Position numbers and translations under genes: made by a program. The notes under the pieces were generated by a model that did not search any database, had not been told where the DNA came from, and worked only from the letters and a program-made list of their open reading frames with translations. From Thalassospiraceae bacterium LMO-SO8 (GTDB lineage Bacteria; Pseudomonadota; Alphaproteobacteria; Rhodospirillales; Casp-alpha2), in assembly GCA_031655335.1 (NCBI GenBank), contig CP134226.1, positions 3,716,001 to 3,780,000 on the forward strand: 64,000 bases of DNA. The letters are read 5' to 3'. This document shows positions 10,489 to 18,206 of this stretch, in pieces. How positions within the stretch are numbered: position 1 is the first letter of the stretch; each line of letters starts with the position of its first letter.

Positions 10489-11610
10489 ATGCCCAGCCAG
10501 CTTTTCTCGCCCATTCGTCTCGGCAACCTGGACCTTGCCAACCGCATCGTCGTCGCCCCCATGTGCCAGTATTCGGCCCATGACGGCACCATGACCGACT
10601 GGCACCTGGTCCACCTGGGGCAGTTCGCCCTGGGCGGGGCCGCGCTGGTGTTCGTCGAAGCCGCCGGGGTCGAGCCCGTCGGGCGCATCACCCCCGGCTG
10701 CGTCGGGCTGTATTCCGACGACAACGAGGCGGCCATGCGCCGGGTCATCGACTTCTACCGTGATTTCGGCAGCGCCAAGATCGGCATCCAGTTGGCCCAC
10801 GCCGGGCGCAAGGGATCGACCGAGGTGCCGTGGAAGGGCGGCACGCCCCTGCCCGCCGACGACCCCCGCGCCTGGGCGACGGAAAGTGCCTCTGCCCTGC
10901 CCTTCGCGGCCCCCTGGCCGACGCCGGCCGCCTTGGACGACGCAGGCCTGGCGCGCATCAAGAACGCCTTCGTTCAGGCCGCGCACCGCGCGCTCCGCCT
11001 GGGCTTCGACGCCATCGAGTTGCACGCCGCCCACGGCTACCTGTTTCATCAGTTCCTGTCGCCCCTGAGCAACCAACGCAACGATGCCTACGGCGGCGAT
11101 CTGGCCGGACGCATGCGCTTTCCGCTGGAGGTGTTCGAGGCCGTCAAGGCCGTGTGCCCCAAGGACTATCCGCTCGGCGTGCGCGTCTCGGCGACGGATT
11201 GGGTCGACGGCGGCTGGGACATCGCCGACACCGTCACTTTCGCCAAGGAAGTTCAGGCGCGGGGCGGCGCCTTCGTCGACGTGTCGTCGGGCGGCAATTC
11301 GCCGTTGCAGCAGATCGCCGTCGGCCCGGGTTACCAGACCGCCTTCGCCGCGCAAATCCGGCGCGAGACGGGCATGACCACCATCGCCGTCGGCAAGATT
11401 ACCGATCCGGTGCAGGCGGAGACCATCGTCGCCTCGGGCCAGGCGGACATGGTGGCGCTGGCGCGCGGCATGCTCTACGACCCGCGCTGGCCGTGGCACG
11501 CGGCAGAGGCGCTTGGCGCCGAGGCCGCCTTCCCGCCGCAGTACAAGCGGGCGCATCCGACGCTCATGGGCGAGCCGGTGCCGGGAACCCCACCTGCGCC
11601 GAAGCCGTAG
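10489..11610 (+). CDS. Old Yellow Enzyme, YqjM-like NADH:flavin oxidoreductase
   Basis: This 373-residue FMN-dependent ene-reductase reduces activated C=C bonds with NAD(P)H. Cys26 and Tyr28 in APMCQYSAHDG correspond to the redox-tuning Cys and substrate-binding Tyr of the thermophilic-like, YqjM-type class. HAAHGYLFHQFLSP gives the His-x-x-His substrate site, and NQRNDAYGGD and GRMRFPLEVFEAV are family blocks. DMVALARGMLYDPRWPWHAA carries the FMN phosphate-contact end. The natural substrate is unknown; a detoxification role is commonly proposed for the class. Its 3' end overlaps the convergent small gene by 47 bp. Confidence 0.94.
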   Translation: MPSQLFSPIRLGNLDLANRIVVAPMCQYSAHDGTMTDWHLVHLGQFALGGAALVFVEAAGVEPVGRITPGCVGLYSDDNEAAMRRVIDFYRDFGSAKIGIQLAHAGRKGSTEVPWKGGTPLPADDPRAWATESASALPFAAPWPTPAALDDAGLARIKNAFVQAAHRALRLGFDAIELHAAHGYLFHQFLSPLSNQRNDAYGGDLAGRMRFPLEVFEAVKAVCPKDYPLGVRVSATDWVDGGWDIADTVTFAKEVQARGGAFVDVSSGGNSPLQQIAVGPGYQTAFAAQIRRETGMTTIAVGKITDPVQAETIVASGQADMVALARGMLYDPRWPWHAAEALGAEAAFPPQYKRAHPTLMGEPVPGTPPAPKP

Positions 11611-11755
11611 CCTCCGTCTTCCGGCGGCGCGGCGTCAACAGTCCGGCAAGACGGCGAACGGCGGCGTGAAAAGCCAAGGAGCGTAGAAGCCGCGCGCGGC
11701 GCAGTTCCTCCGCCATGCGGCCGGGCGAAAGGTCGGTATCGGGTTGCAAGTTCAT
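11564..11755 (-). CDS. Small basic protein of unknown function
   Basis: I do not recognise this 63-residue product. The start at 11755 is chosen because AAGGAG lies at proper spacing just before the ATG; the frame runs further upstream without such support. The middle is an arginine- and leucine-rich amphipathic stretch (AEELRRARLLRSLAFHAA) followed by LAGLLTPRRRK, similar in style to small basic DUF1127-like proteins of alphaproteobacteria. It lies directly downstream of the duplicated YdhR-like gene, 23 bp after its stop, and overlaps the 3' end of the Old Yellow Enzyme gene antisense by 47 bp. The good ribosome site supports it; no family match is certain. Confidence 0.5.
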   Translation of the reverse strand: MNLQPDTDLSPGRMAEELRRARLLRSLAFHAAVRRLAGLLTPRRRKTEATASAQVGFPAPARP

Positions 11756-11778
11756 GTCACGTCTCCTTCTTCTTCGCT

Positions 11779-12411
11779 TCATGCATAGAACGGCGAACGC
11801 ATTTGACGGCTGGCCTGCTCGACGACCGCCCCGTCGAAAATCCGGGTCGTGTAGGCCGCGCCCAGAGTCGCCGGCGTTCCCGGGAACGCCTCAACCGCGA
11901 AGGCGGTCGCGTTCTCAATCGTGTCGAACGCGTCCAGACCGCCGATCGACTGCGTGTTCAAGCCGCTGAGCCAGGTCTTGGACATCAGGCCGGGAACCTG
12001 TTTCAGAACCGGATTTCGTTTCCGCCATGGCCCTTGTTCAAACGGAACGCTGGCCTGGATCTCCGTATAGACATAGGCCCCTGGCATTTGCCGCAGGACA
12101 CCGCCGAAGTGCGGAGAGTTCATGTCGCGGCTCGCCTCCTCGATCACGCCGGCCTCGAAAAGGCGCGTCGTCTGCGCCACGCCGAACCTGCGCGCTTCGC
12201 CCGGGAAGTAACCGGTCACGAAGGCCGTCGCGTTCTCCAGGCTGTCGAAAGCATAGATCCCGCCCAGCGAATGATTGCCGACGCCCGCCAGCCAGGTCTT
12301 GTTCAACAACCCCGGCTGTTCGAGCAGGGTCTTGTTCACCTCTGCCCAGGGGGCGTCGGCGAAGGGCACGGCCAATTGCAGTTCCGTGTAGACGAATGCC
12401 TGGGGGGTCAT
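11779..12411 (-). CDS. Tandem-duplicated YdhR-like (dimeric alpha/beta barrel) protein
   Basis: This 210-residue protein consists of two homologous halves, about residues 5-98 and 109-205. Each half contains YTE(L/I)QxxVPF, a KTWL(A/S)G block, AFD(S/T)(L/I)ENATAF and TTR(L/I)F. Each resembles the YdhR family of small dimeric alpha/beta-barrel proteins, suggested to be monooxygenase-like. The duplication would make a single-chain pseudo-dimer. AGGAGA precedes the ATG by 8 bp. It is divergent from the HxlR regulator, with operator-like repeats in the shared intergenic region, so HxlR control in response to quinones, aldehydes or other electrophiles is a reasonable inference. Confidence 0.78.
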   Translation of the reverse strand: MTPQAFVYTELQLAVPFADAPWAEVNKTLLEQPGLLNKTWLAGVGNHSLGGIYAFDSLENATAFVTGYFPGEARRFGVAQTTRLFEAGVIEEASRDMNSPHFGGVLRQMPGAYVYTEIQASVPFEQGPWRKRNPVLKQVPGLMSKTWLSGLNTQSIGGLDAFDTIENATAFAVEAFPGTPATLGAAYTTRIFDGAVVEQASRQMRSPFYA

Positions 12412-12436
12412 GGCGGGGTCTCCTGATTTCGATATA

Positions 12437-12490
12437 ACTTGCTTTTTACAAGTTGTATCGATTTACGCATATTGCTTGCTTTTTACAAGT
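12437..12490. promoter_or_regulatory. Pair of HxlR-type operator repeats
   Basis: CTTGCTTTTTACAAGT occurs twice as an exact 16-bp direct repeat, at 12438-12453 and 12475-12490, 37 bp apart. Each copy is itself an inverted repeat with CTTG and CAAG arms around seven bases, and the first extends to ACTTG/CAAGT. This is the form expected for winged-helix HxlR dimers. One copy lies about 26 bp before the YdhR-like start, the other 20 bp before the hxlR start, which suits joint control of both promoters. Confidence 0.7.
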
Positions 12491-12510
12491 GTTATTTTTA
12501 TGCTGTTTTC

Positions 12511-12954
12511 ATGAAGACCGAAGTCAAGAAACACGACAGCGATTGCCTGGTCGCCTACGGCGTCGATACCTTCGGCGACCGCTGGACCCTGCTGGTGCTG
12601 CGCGACATGATGCTGTACGGCAAGCGCCGCTATAACGAGTTCCTGGCATCGGAAGAGCAGATCGCCACCAACATCCTGGCGGCCCGTCTAAAGCATCTCG
12701 AATGCGAAGGCATTCTGACCAAGGAGCGCGACCCGGAAAACCGGCGGAGTTATGTCTACAGGCTGACCGACAAAGGCATTCGACTGGCGCCGGTGATCCT
12801 GGAAATCATGCGCTGGAGCAGCCATCACTCCAAGATCACGGCCCGGCGCCGCAAGCTGCTGGACCGCATCGAACACGACCGTGACGGCGTTCTGGCAGAC
12901 ATCCGCGCCGCGCGCCCGATCCTCCCGCCCCCCCCCGCCCGCGCCGGAGCCTGA
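12511..12954 (+). CDS. HxlR-family transcriptional regulator
   Basis: This 147-residue winged-helix protein matches the HxlR/MarR-like family: GDRWTLLVLRDMMLYGKRRYNEF leads into the recognition helix region IATNILAARLKHLE, and RRSYVYRLTDKG forms the wing. Cys12, near the N-terminus, sits where redox- or electrophile-sensing HxlR proteins such as HypR and YodB carry a conserved Cys. An upstream in-frame TTG at 12439 would put the operator repeats inside the gene, so the ATG at 12511, which yields the typical N-terminus MKTEVKKHDSDC, is preferred. No strong ribosome site precedes it. The C-terminus is proline-rich. Its likely targets are itself and the divergent YdhR-like gene. Confidence 0.9.
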   Translation: MKTEVKKHDSDCLVAYGVDTFGDRWTLLVLRDMMLYGKRRYNEFLASEEQIATNILAARLKHLECEGILTKERDPENRRSYVYRLTDKGIRLAPVILEIMRWSSHHSKITARRRKLLDRIEHDRDGVLADIRAARPILPPPPARAGA

Positions 12955-12960
12955 ACCAAA

Positions 12961-12993
12961 ATCCCCCGCAACGGCTAGGACCGTGCGGGGGAT
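12961..12993 (-). terminator. Rho-independent terminator of the CoA-transferase operon
   Basis: Arms ATCCCCCGC and GCGGGGGAT form nine pairs and continue as ACGG/CCGT after one bulged base, around a six-base loop. On the minus strand the stem is followed by TTTTGG, so it ends the CoA-transferase transcript. It lies just after the convergent hxlR stop, on the other strand. Confidence 0.75.
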
Positions 12994-13038
12994 CATTGGT
13001 ACGGCGGCCGAGCGACGGGCGGCCAATATCTCAGGCGG

Positions 13039-14244
13039 TCAGATCACGCCTTCGTCCTTGAGCTTGGCAAGCTCTTCCTTGGAAACGCCCAGTTCACCGC
13101 AAAGGATTTCCTCGTTGCTCTGGCCCTTGCGCTGACCGGGATGGCGGACTTGCGCCGGGGTCTCGGACATGAACGGAAACGCGTTGGTCATGCGCAGCTT
13201 GCCCAGATCTTCATCCTCGATTTCGATGATGTCGCCCCGCGCCTGATACTGCGGGTCCTGGTAGATCTGATCGATGGTATAGGCCGGGCCGATGGCCGCC
13301 TCCGCCTTCTCGAATTCGTCCAACACGGTCTTGAGGTCGTGGCGGGAAATCCACCCGGCGACGATGCCGTCGATCTCGTCGATATGCTTGACCCGGTCCT
13401 GCGGCGTCTGGAACCGTGGGTCGGCCGCGACTTCCGGCCCGCCGCAGAGCGTCAGCACCCGCGTCACGATGGCCGGCGAGTTGGTCGAGATGGCGACCCA
13501 ATGCCCGTCCTTGGACTGGTAGGTATTCCTGGGCGCGTTGTTCTTCGACCGATTGCCCCAGCGTTGCTGAACCACGCCCAGCTGATCGTACTCCATGGGC
13601 TGCGGGCCCATGACCTGGAACAGGGGTTCGTAGATCGACAGGTCGATGTACTGTCCCTCGCCCGATCCCTGGGCGTCGCGGTGATAGAGCGCGAACATGG
13701 CGGCGAAGGTGCCGTAGGCCGCCGCCACGCCGTCGGCCAGGCCGAAGTTGGGCAGGGTCGGCGGACCGTCGGGCACGCCGGTGATGCTGGCGAAACCGGA
13801 AAAGGCTTCGGCGATCGTGCCGAAACCGGGCCGGTTCTTGTAAGGCCCCGTCTGGCCGAAGCCGGTGACCCGCACCATCACCAGACGTGGATTGATCTTC
13901 TTCAGATCCTCCCAGCCCAGGCCCCATTTTTCCATGGTGCCGGTGCGGAAGTTTTCGATCAGCACGTCCGCCGTCTTGACCAGTTCCTTGAACAGGGCCT
14001 GGCCCTTTGCGTGGCTGAAGTTCAAGGTGACGCAGCGCTTATTGCGGTTGGCCATCTTGAACCACAGGCCAATGCCGTCCTTTTTCTGGCCCGTTTCGCG
14101 CAGCACGTCGCCGCGTGGGTGTTCGACCTTGATGACGTCGGCGCCGAAGTCGCCCATCAGCATGCCGATGGTCGGCCCGGCGATGACCGTGGCGGCATCG
14201 ATCACGCGCAGCCCCTTCAGTGGGGGCGCTTTCTGTTCTGTCAC
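13039..14244 (-). CDS. Family III CoA-transferase (CaiB/BaiF type)
   Basis: This 401-residue enzyme belongs to the formyl-CoA transferase-like class III family, which moves CoA between carboxylic acids. LKGLRVIDAATVIAGP, MGDFGADVIKVEHPRGD and VLIENFRTGTMEKWGL are family blocks. The segment GEGQYIDLSIYE lies downstream of the usual catalytic Asp region. The GTG at 14244 is the start, preceded by AAGGAT at suitable spacing; a longer frame runs back into the upstream gene but lacks family resemblance. It begins 11 bp after the TauD-like stop, so the pair is an operon. The substrate is not inferable; the pair suggests breakdown of a carboxylic acid through oxygenation and CoA activation. Confidence 0.92.
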   Translation of the reverse strand: MTEQKAPPLKGLRVIDAATVIAGPTIGMLMGDFGADVIKVEHPRGDVLRETGQKKDGIGLWFKMANRNKRCVTLNFSHAKGQALFKELVKTADVLIENFRTGTMEKWGLGWEDLKKINPRLVMVRVTGFGQTGPYKNRPGFGTIAEAFSGFASITGVPDGPPTLPNFGLADGVAAAYGTFAAMFALYHRDAQGSGEGQYIDLSIYEPLFQVMGPQPMEYDQLGVVQQRWGNRSKNNAPRNTYQSKDGHWVAISTNSPAIVTRVLTLCGGPEVAADPRFQTPQDRVKHIDEIDGIVAGWISRHDLKTVLDEFEKAEAAIGPAYTIDQIYQDPQYQARGDIIEIEDEDLGKLRMTNAFPFMSETPAQVRHPGQRKGQSNEEILCGELGVSKEELAKLKDEGVI

Positions 14245-14255
14245 GATGATATCCT

Positions 14256-15140
14256 TCAGGCGGCGTTCGGTTCGGGAACGGCGAAGTCTTCGGGCCGCAG
14301 GAAGATGGTCGTGCGCCGGGCGAACCGCGGCTTCGTCATGTCGAAGGCCTCGCGGCGATGCCACAGGCGCGCGTTGTCCCACATCACGACGTCGCCGTTA
14401 CGCCAGGTATGGGTATAGACGAACTTGTCTTGCAGCATGTGCTGGGTCAGGGCTTCGAGAAGCTCCTTGCTTTCCGTTTCTTCCAGCCCGTCGATGCCGA
14501 CGGTCTTGTTGGGGTCGATGTAAACGGACTTCTGCCCTGTCGCCGGGTTTTCCAGGACGATGTCGTGGGTCGCGGCCGGGGTCCGTTCGTGGATTTTCTT
14601 CATTTCCTCGGCGTTGTTACCAAGGTCCAGGACCGTCGTCGAATCCTTGCGGTCGGCATACTTGGCCGTGGCGCGGCGGCCTTCGATCGCCTTGCGCAGA
14701 TTGTCGGGCAAGGTTTCATAGCCGAGCTTGGTATTGCAGTAGGACGTGCGGCCTTCGTTTTCCGGCATTTCAGCGGCATAGAAGATCGAGCCCGAGGCCG
14801 GCCGCAGGCGATAGATCTGATCGTGATGCCAATAGACCTCGTAGTTCCCCAACCCGCCCAGCGGCGTGCCGTCCGGCCGCTTCAGGTTGGTGATGTAGAT
14901 GATTTCCGGATTGTCCGGCGACAGCATGTCGTCGCGCACGATGATGTCCATTTCGCCGAACCGACGTGAGTATTCGACCTGCTGTTTTTCGCTCAGGCTT
15001 TGGCGGCGCAACAACAACAGGGGTTCCTGTTGCCACAGCTTGTAGATGGCGTCGAAGGTTTCGTCGTTCAGGTCGGACAGGTCGACATCCAGGATTTCCA
15101 GGCCGAACGTGTCCGTCAGGGGTCGGGTGCGCAGTTGCAT
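14256..15140 (-). CDS. TauD/TfdA-family 2-oxoglutarate-dependent dioxygenase
   Basis: This 294-residue non-haem iron enzyme would hydroxylate a small acidic substrate using O2 and 2-oxoglutarate. The iron triad is His105 and Asp107 in VYWHHDQIYRLRP, and the distal His near residue 261 in WDNARLWHRREAF. The following RFARRTTIF carries the 2-oxoglutarate-binding Arg. TauD (taurine) and TfdA (2,4-D) are family founders, but taurine use cannot be claimed because no tauABC transporter is near. It leads an operon with the CoA-transferase and has a GntR-type palindrome 34 bp before its start. Confidence 0.92.
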   Translation of the reverse strand: MQLRTRPLTDTFGLEILDVDLSDLNDETFDAIYKLWQQEPLLLLRRQSLSEKQQVEYSRRFGEMDIIVRDDMLSPDNPEIIYITNLKRPDGTPLGGLGNYEVYWHHDQIYRLRPASGSIFYAAEMPENEGRTSYCNTKLGYETLPDNLRKAIEGRRATAKYADRKDSTTVLDLGNNAEEMKKIHERTPAATHDIVLENPATGQKSVYIDPNKTVGIDGLEETESKELLEALTQHMLQDKFVYTHTWRNGDVVMWDNARLWHRREAFDMTKPRFARRTTIFLRPEDFAVPEPNAA

Positions 15141-15173
15141 TTCGGGGGTTCCTCGGGTTTATCAGGTGGCCGC

Positions 15174-15185
15174 ATTGTATACAAT
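15174..15185. promoter_or_regulatory. GntR/FadR-type palindromic operator candidate
   Basis: ATTGTATACAAT is a perfect 12-bp palindrome located 34 bp upstream of the TauD-like start codon. The core TTGTATACAA is of the kind bound by FCD-type GntR regulators of carboxylate catabolism. No GntR gene is present in the window, so the regulator would act in trans. Confidence 0.55.
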
Positions 15186-15272
15186 CCTGCGCAGCCTTCA
15201 ATCGCCAAATGGCCGTTGTTCGCGGTTTTTATTGGGCCCAATCTGCGCAAATTTGTCGATAATCCGGGGCCG

Positions 15273-18161
15273 CTATTTGCCGCCTGCGCCTGCGCCGGTC
15301 AGCCCCTTGATGTCGAAATTCTGCAATTCGGCCTGGATCGCCTGGCCGATGTTGCCCGTCAGATTGACCGTCAGGTCGACCGGGCGCCCCTCCTGAATTT
15401 TCGGATTGCGGCCTTGGACGTGCATCCGCATCTGCACGTCCTTTTGCGCGTCGCCATCCAGCGTCAGCGTCATGCCGTCGAACCGCAGGTCCTCCAGGAT
15501 GTCGAGAACCATGTCCATGCGCCCGCCTTCGGGAGTCTGGCCGGGCGTGGCCCGGGTCGGCGACTTGAACGCGAGCAGCCCCTTGCCCTGGGACGTCAGC
15601 AGGCCGCCCCGGATCGCCACCGCCCCGCCCTTGCCCAGTTCGAGGGGGATGCGCCCGGACAGCCTTCCCTCGGCCTTGAGCCCCAGGATATTCATCTGCG
15701 CCGCCAGATCGCCGAGGCCCAGGCCGTCGACATTCAGGGTCGTCTGTTCGGGCAACACGCCATCCCGGACGGCCAGGTTCTCGACCCACATGCGGCCGCC
15801 GATGCCGGTCACCTCCGCGCGCTCGACCTTGACCGAGGCCGGGCCGAGGATCTGGAAGCGGATGCGCCCGTCGACGGCCGGCAGCGCCGCGATCACCCGC
15901 TCGACCCCGATTTCCTGGCCCGGCGGCGTCATGGGCGGCCACAGATGCTCCAACGCGATGCGGCCGGAGATGCCCGTGGCCTGGGTCGCGCCGAGTTGCA
16001 GATTGCCGCCGGTGATCGCGACGACGCCTGTCCCCGCCGCCGGATCGCCGGGCGGCAGGGAAAATTCCGCGGCTAGGTTGGACACCCCCGCGACCGCGCC
16101 CTTGGCGGCCGGCGGCAGCAGCGCGGGCGCCGGGGTGATGCCCGCGCCGCGCAGACTGCCCGTGACCTGCACGGGACCGGCGCCCTCCTTGGTCCATTCC
16201 GTTATGGCCGAAACCTGCACCGTGCCGGTGATGCTTTTGACGAAGGGGGCCAGCAGCGGCGTGATCGCATGCACCCCGCCGTCGATCCCCGCCAGATTGA
16301 GCGGCACCATGTCCATGCGGGCCCGCCCTGCCCCCGTGCCGCTGCTTTCATCGGCGGCAAAGCTGGCGATCAGACCCGAACGATCCTGGCGCAGAGTGCC
16401 CTCGACCCCCCACTTGCGCTGGCTCCAACGCCCCTTGGCGGTGACGGCGAAAGGCGCCGCCGCCGTATGGCGCAGGGCCTTGGCCGCCGCCTGGATGTTC
16501 CAGCCGGCATCCGTCCCACCCCGGCTGGCGGCGTTTACACTGATCCCCTGGGCTTCGACATCCTGGTCCGGCAGATGGGCGTCCAGGCCCGAAAGGTCGA
16601 GACGCACCCCCGGCGGCCCCTCGGCCGGGAGCGTCACCGTCACCCCGCCCGTGATCCGCGCCGTGCGCAGAACGGCCGTGCGGCCGCCGGCCCGCAGGCC
16701 CAGCGACGGACTATCCGCCTTGAGCGCGAAATCGACTTTGCGCAGGCTGCCGTCCGGCGCGAGCGTCACGCCGCCCTTGCGCGGGGTCAGCACCACGGCC
16801 AGGGGGCCGGAAACGGATGCACCGCCGGCATCGACCTTGCTGATGGCAAAGCGAAGCGGCGCCAGATCGATCTTGGTCAGCTTCAGCGGATCAAGGCCCA
16901 GGATGACCCGCCCCGGCACCGCCGCGGTCATTTCGCCACCCAGGAGGCGGCCCGCAATCTCCACCGGCTCCGTGAACGTCAGGGTCGCGCTTCCCGCCTC
17001 GGCGGCAAGGGTTGCCCTGGTCCGCACGGACCAGGTGCCGGGCGCCGCCGGGTGCGCCGCGTCGGGCAGAATCAACAGGGCTTCCACGGGCGGCAGGCGG
17101 GCCGGGTCGCCGGACAACAGATCGGCCAGCGGCCCCGCCGTTTTCAGGTCGAGCGTTCCCTTGCCCGTCACGCCTTCCGGCAACGGCAGACGCGCCAGAT
17201 CGGACGCCGCGGCCCGGGCGGTCAGGGTGACGGGGGCAGCGGGGTCGAAAGGCACGCCTGCCGCCGTGCCCGACAAGGTCAGGCCCAGGCCGTCGTCCGC
17301 CAGATCCGCCGACAGCGTCGCCCGCCCCTCGGCCAGGCGCGCCGACAGGGTTCCTTCGGTCAGCAGACCGCCGGGCAAGGCCAGACCGGCGACCTCCAAT
17401 ATTCCGTCGCCGGTCATCTCACCCGGCCGTGCGGGATCGCCGGCGAGACGCAGGCTGCCCTTGGCCCCGGAAAGCGACACCGACCCCACCGCCCCCTGGG
17501 CGTCCTCGACAATCACATCCAAGACCAGCCCGCCCGCCGCGTCCCGACGTCCCGTCGCCTGAACCGTGGCCTGGCCCAAGGGGTGAACAAGGTCGATGGA
17601 CGCCTGCTTCACCAGCAGGCCGCCGCCCGACTGCGGCACCAGATCCACGTCCGTCAGGGACAGCGTCGTCGGCCCGCCCGCATGGACAACGTCGATAAGG
17701 GCGTCGGTCAGGGCCACGTCGGGCAAAGCCCCCAGACCGCCCCCCGTGCCGCCGCCCGCCACCAAGGGCGTCAGGTCGCCCCAGCCGAGGGCGCCGTCCT
17801 TGACCGTCAAGGACAGATGCACACCTTCGAGGGTCAGAGAACTGACCCGGGGGGCCGTCCAACTGGGCCAGCTCAAATCCATGGCGAGGCGCTGAATGCG
17901 CGCCGTGCCGGCGGGGCCGGTCGCCAGATTGCGCACCTCGACCCGCCAGGGGGTCAGGCGGGTGATTTCCAGATTGCTGCCGCCCAAGCCCATGTCGGCC
18001 AGCCGCTCGCGCACCAAATTTTCGGCAATGGGCGCGCGGTTGACGGCGACGACGGCAATAATGGCGGCCAGGACCGCGACGATGGCCCCGGCCCACAGCG
18101 CCCGGCGCCGCCATTTGGGCGCGGGTGGGTCAGAGGAATTGGTTTCCGGTTGGTCCGCCAC
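15273..18161 (-). CDS. YdbH-like AsmA-superfamily envelope protein
   Basis: This 962-residue protein starts with a basic stretch and one membrane anchor (about residues 22-44), then a long beta-strand-rich periplasmic body of repeated Leu/Val/Gly and Asp patterns. The C-terminal 200 residues resemble the YdbH family: DILEDLRFDGMTLTLDGD, followed by MHVQGRNP and VDLTVNLTGN. YdbH with TamB and YhdP bridges inner and outer membranes for phospholipid transport in E. coli; older names call the domain a dicarboxylate transport domain. The start codon is GTG at 18161. A hairpin overlaps its Shine-Dalgarno region. It lies 45 bp downstream of pccB. The yfdX-like small partners YnbE and YdbL are not visible here. 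Confidence 0.82.
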   Translation of the reverse strand: MADQPETNSSDPPAPKWRRRALWAGAIVAVLAAIIAVVAVNRAPIAENLVRERLADMGLGGSNLEITRLTPWRVEVRNLATGPAGTARIQRLAMDLSWPSWTAPRVSSLTLEGVHLSLTVKDGALGWGDLTPLVAGGGTGGGLGALPDVALTDALIDVVHAGGPTTLSLTDVDLVPQSGGGLLVKQASIDLVHPLGQATVQATGRRDAAGGLVLDVIVEDAQGAVGSVSLSGAKGSLRLAGDPARPGEMTGDGILEVAGLALPGGLLTEGTLSARLAEGRATLSADLADDGLGLTLSGTAAGVPFDPAAPVTLTARAAASDLARLPLPEGVTGKGTLDLKTAGPLADLLSGDPARLPPVEALLILPDAAHPAAPGTWSVRTRATLAAEAGSATLTFTEPVEIAGRLLGGEMTAAVPGRVILGLDPLKLTKIDLAPLRFAISKVDAGGASVSGPLAVVLTPRKGGVTLAPDGSLRKVDFALKADSPSLGLRAGGRTAVLRTARITGGVTVTLPAEGPPGVRLDLSGLDAHLPDQDVEAQGISVNAASRGGTDAGWNIQAAAKALRHTAAAPFAVTAKGRWSQRKWGVEGTLRQDRSGLIASFAADESSGTGAGRARMDMVPLNLAGIDGGVHAITPLLAPFVKSITGTVQVSAITEWTKEGAGPVQVTGSLRGAGITPAPALLPPAAKGAVAGVSNLAAEFSLPPGDPAAGTGVVAITGGNLQLGATQATGISGRIALEHLWPPMTPPGQEIGVERVIAALPAVDGRIRFQILGPASVKVERAEVTGIGGRMWVENLAVRDGVLPEQTTLNVDGLGLGDLAAQMNILGLKAEGRLSGRIPLELGKGGAVAIRGGLLTSQGKGLLAFKSPTRATPGQTPEGGRMDMVLDILEDLRFDGMTLTLDGDAQKDVQMRMHVQGRNPKIQEGRPVDLTVNLTGNIGQAIQAELQNFDIKGLTGAGAGGK

Positions 18162-18168
18162 GTGATCC

Positions 18169-18190
18169 GATCCCCGTTGCTTGGGGGATC
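18169..18190 (-). promoter_or_regulatory. Hairpin covering the ribosome site of the YdbH-like gene
   Basis: Arms GATCCCC (18169-18175) and GGGGATC (18184-18190) can pair with an eight-base loop. On the minus strand, the second arm of the transcript contains GGGGATC, the best Shine-Dalgarno candidate, about eight bases before the GTG start. No T-run follows, so it is not a standard terminator of pccB. Confidence 0.4.
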
Positions 18191-18206
18191 ATAGCAAAGA
18201 TCGCCC

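Noticed and set aside
15406-17562. Long plus-strand frames opposite the YdbH-like gene
   Set aside because: Arg/Pro/Ser-rich antisense shadows; the minus-strand frame has the membrane anchor and the family C-terminus.
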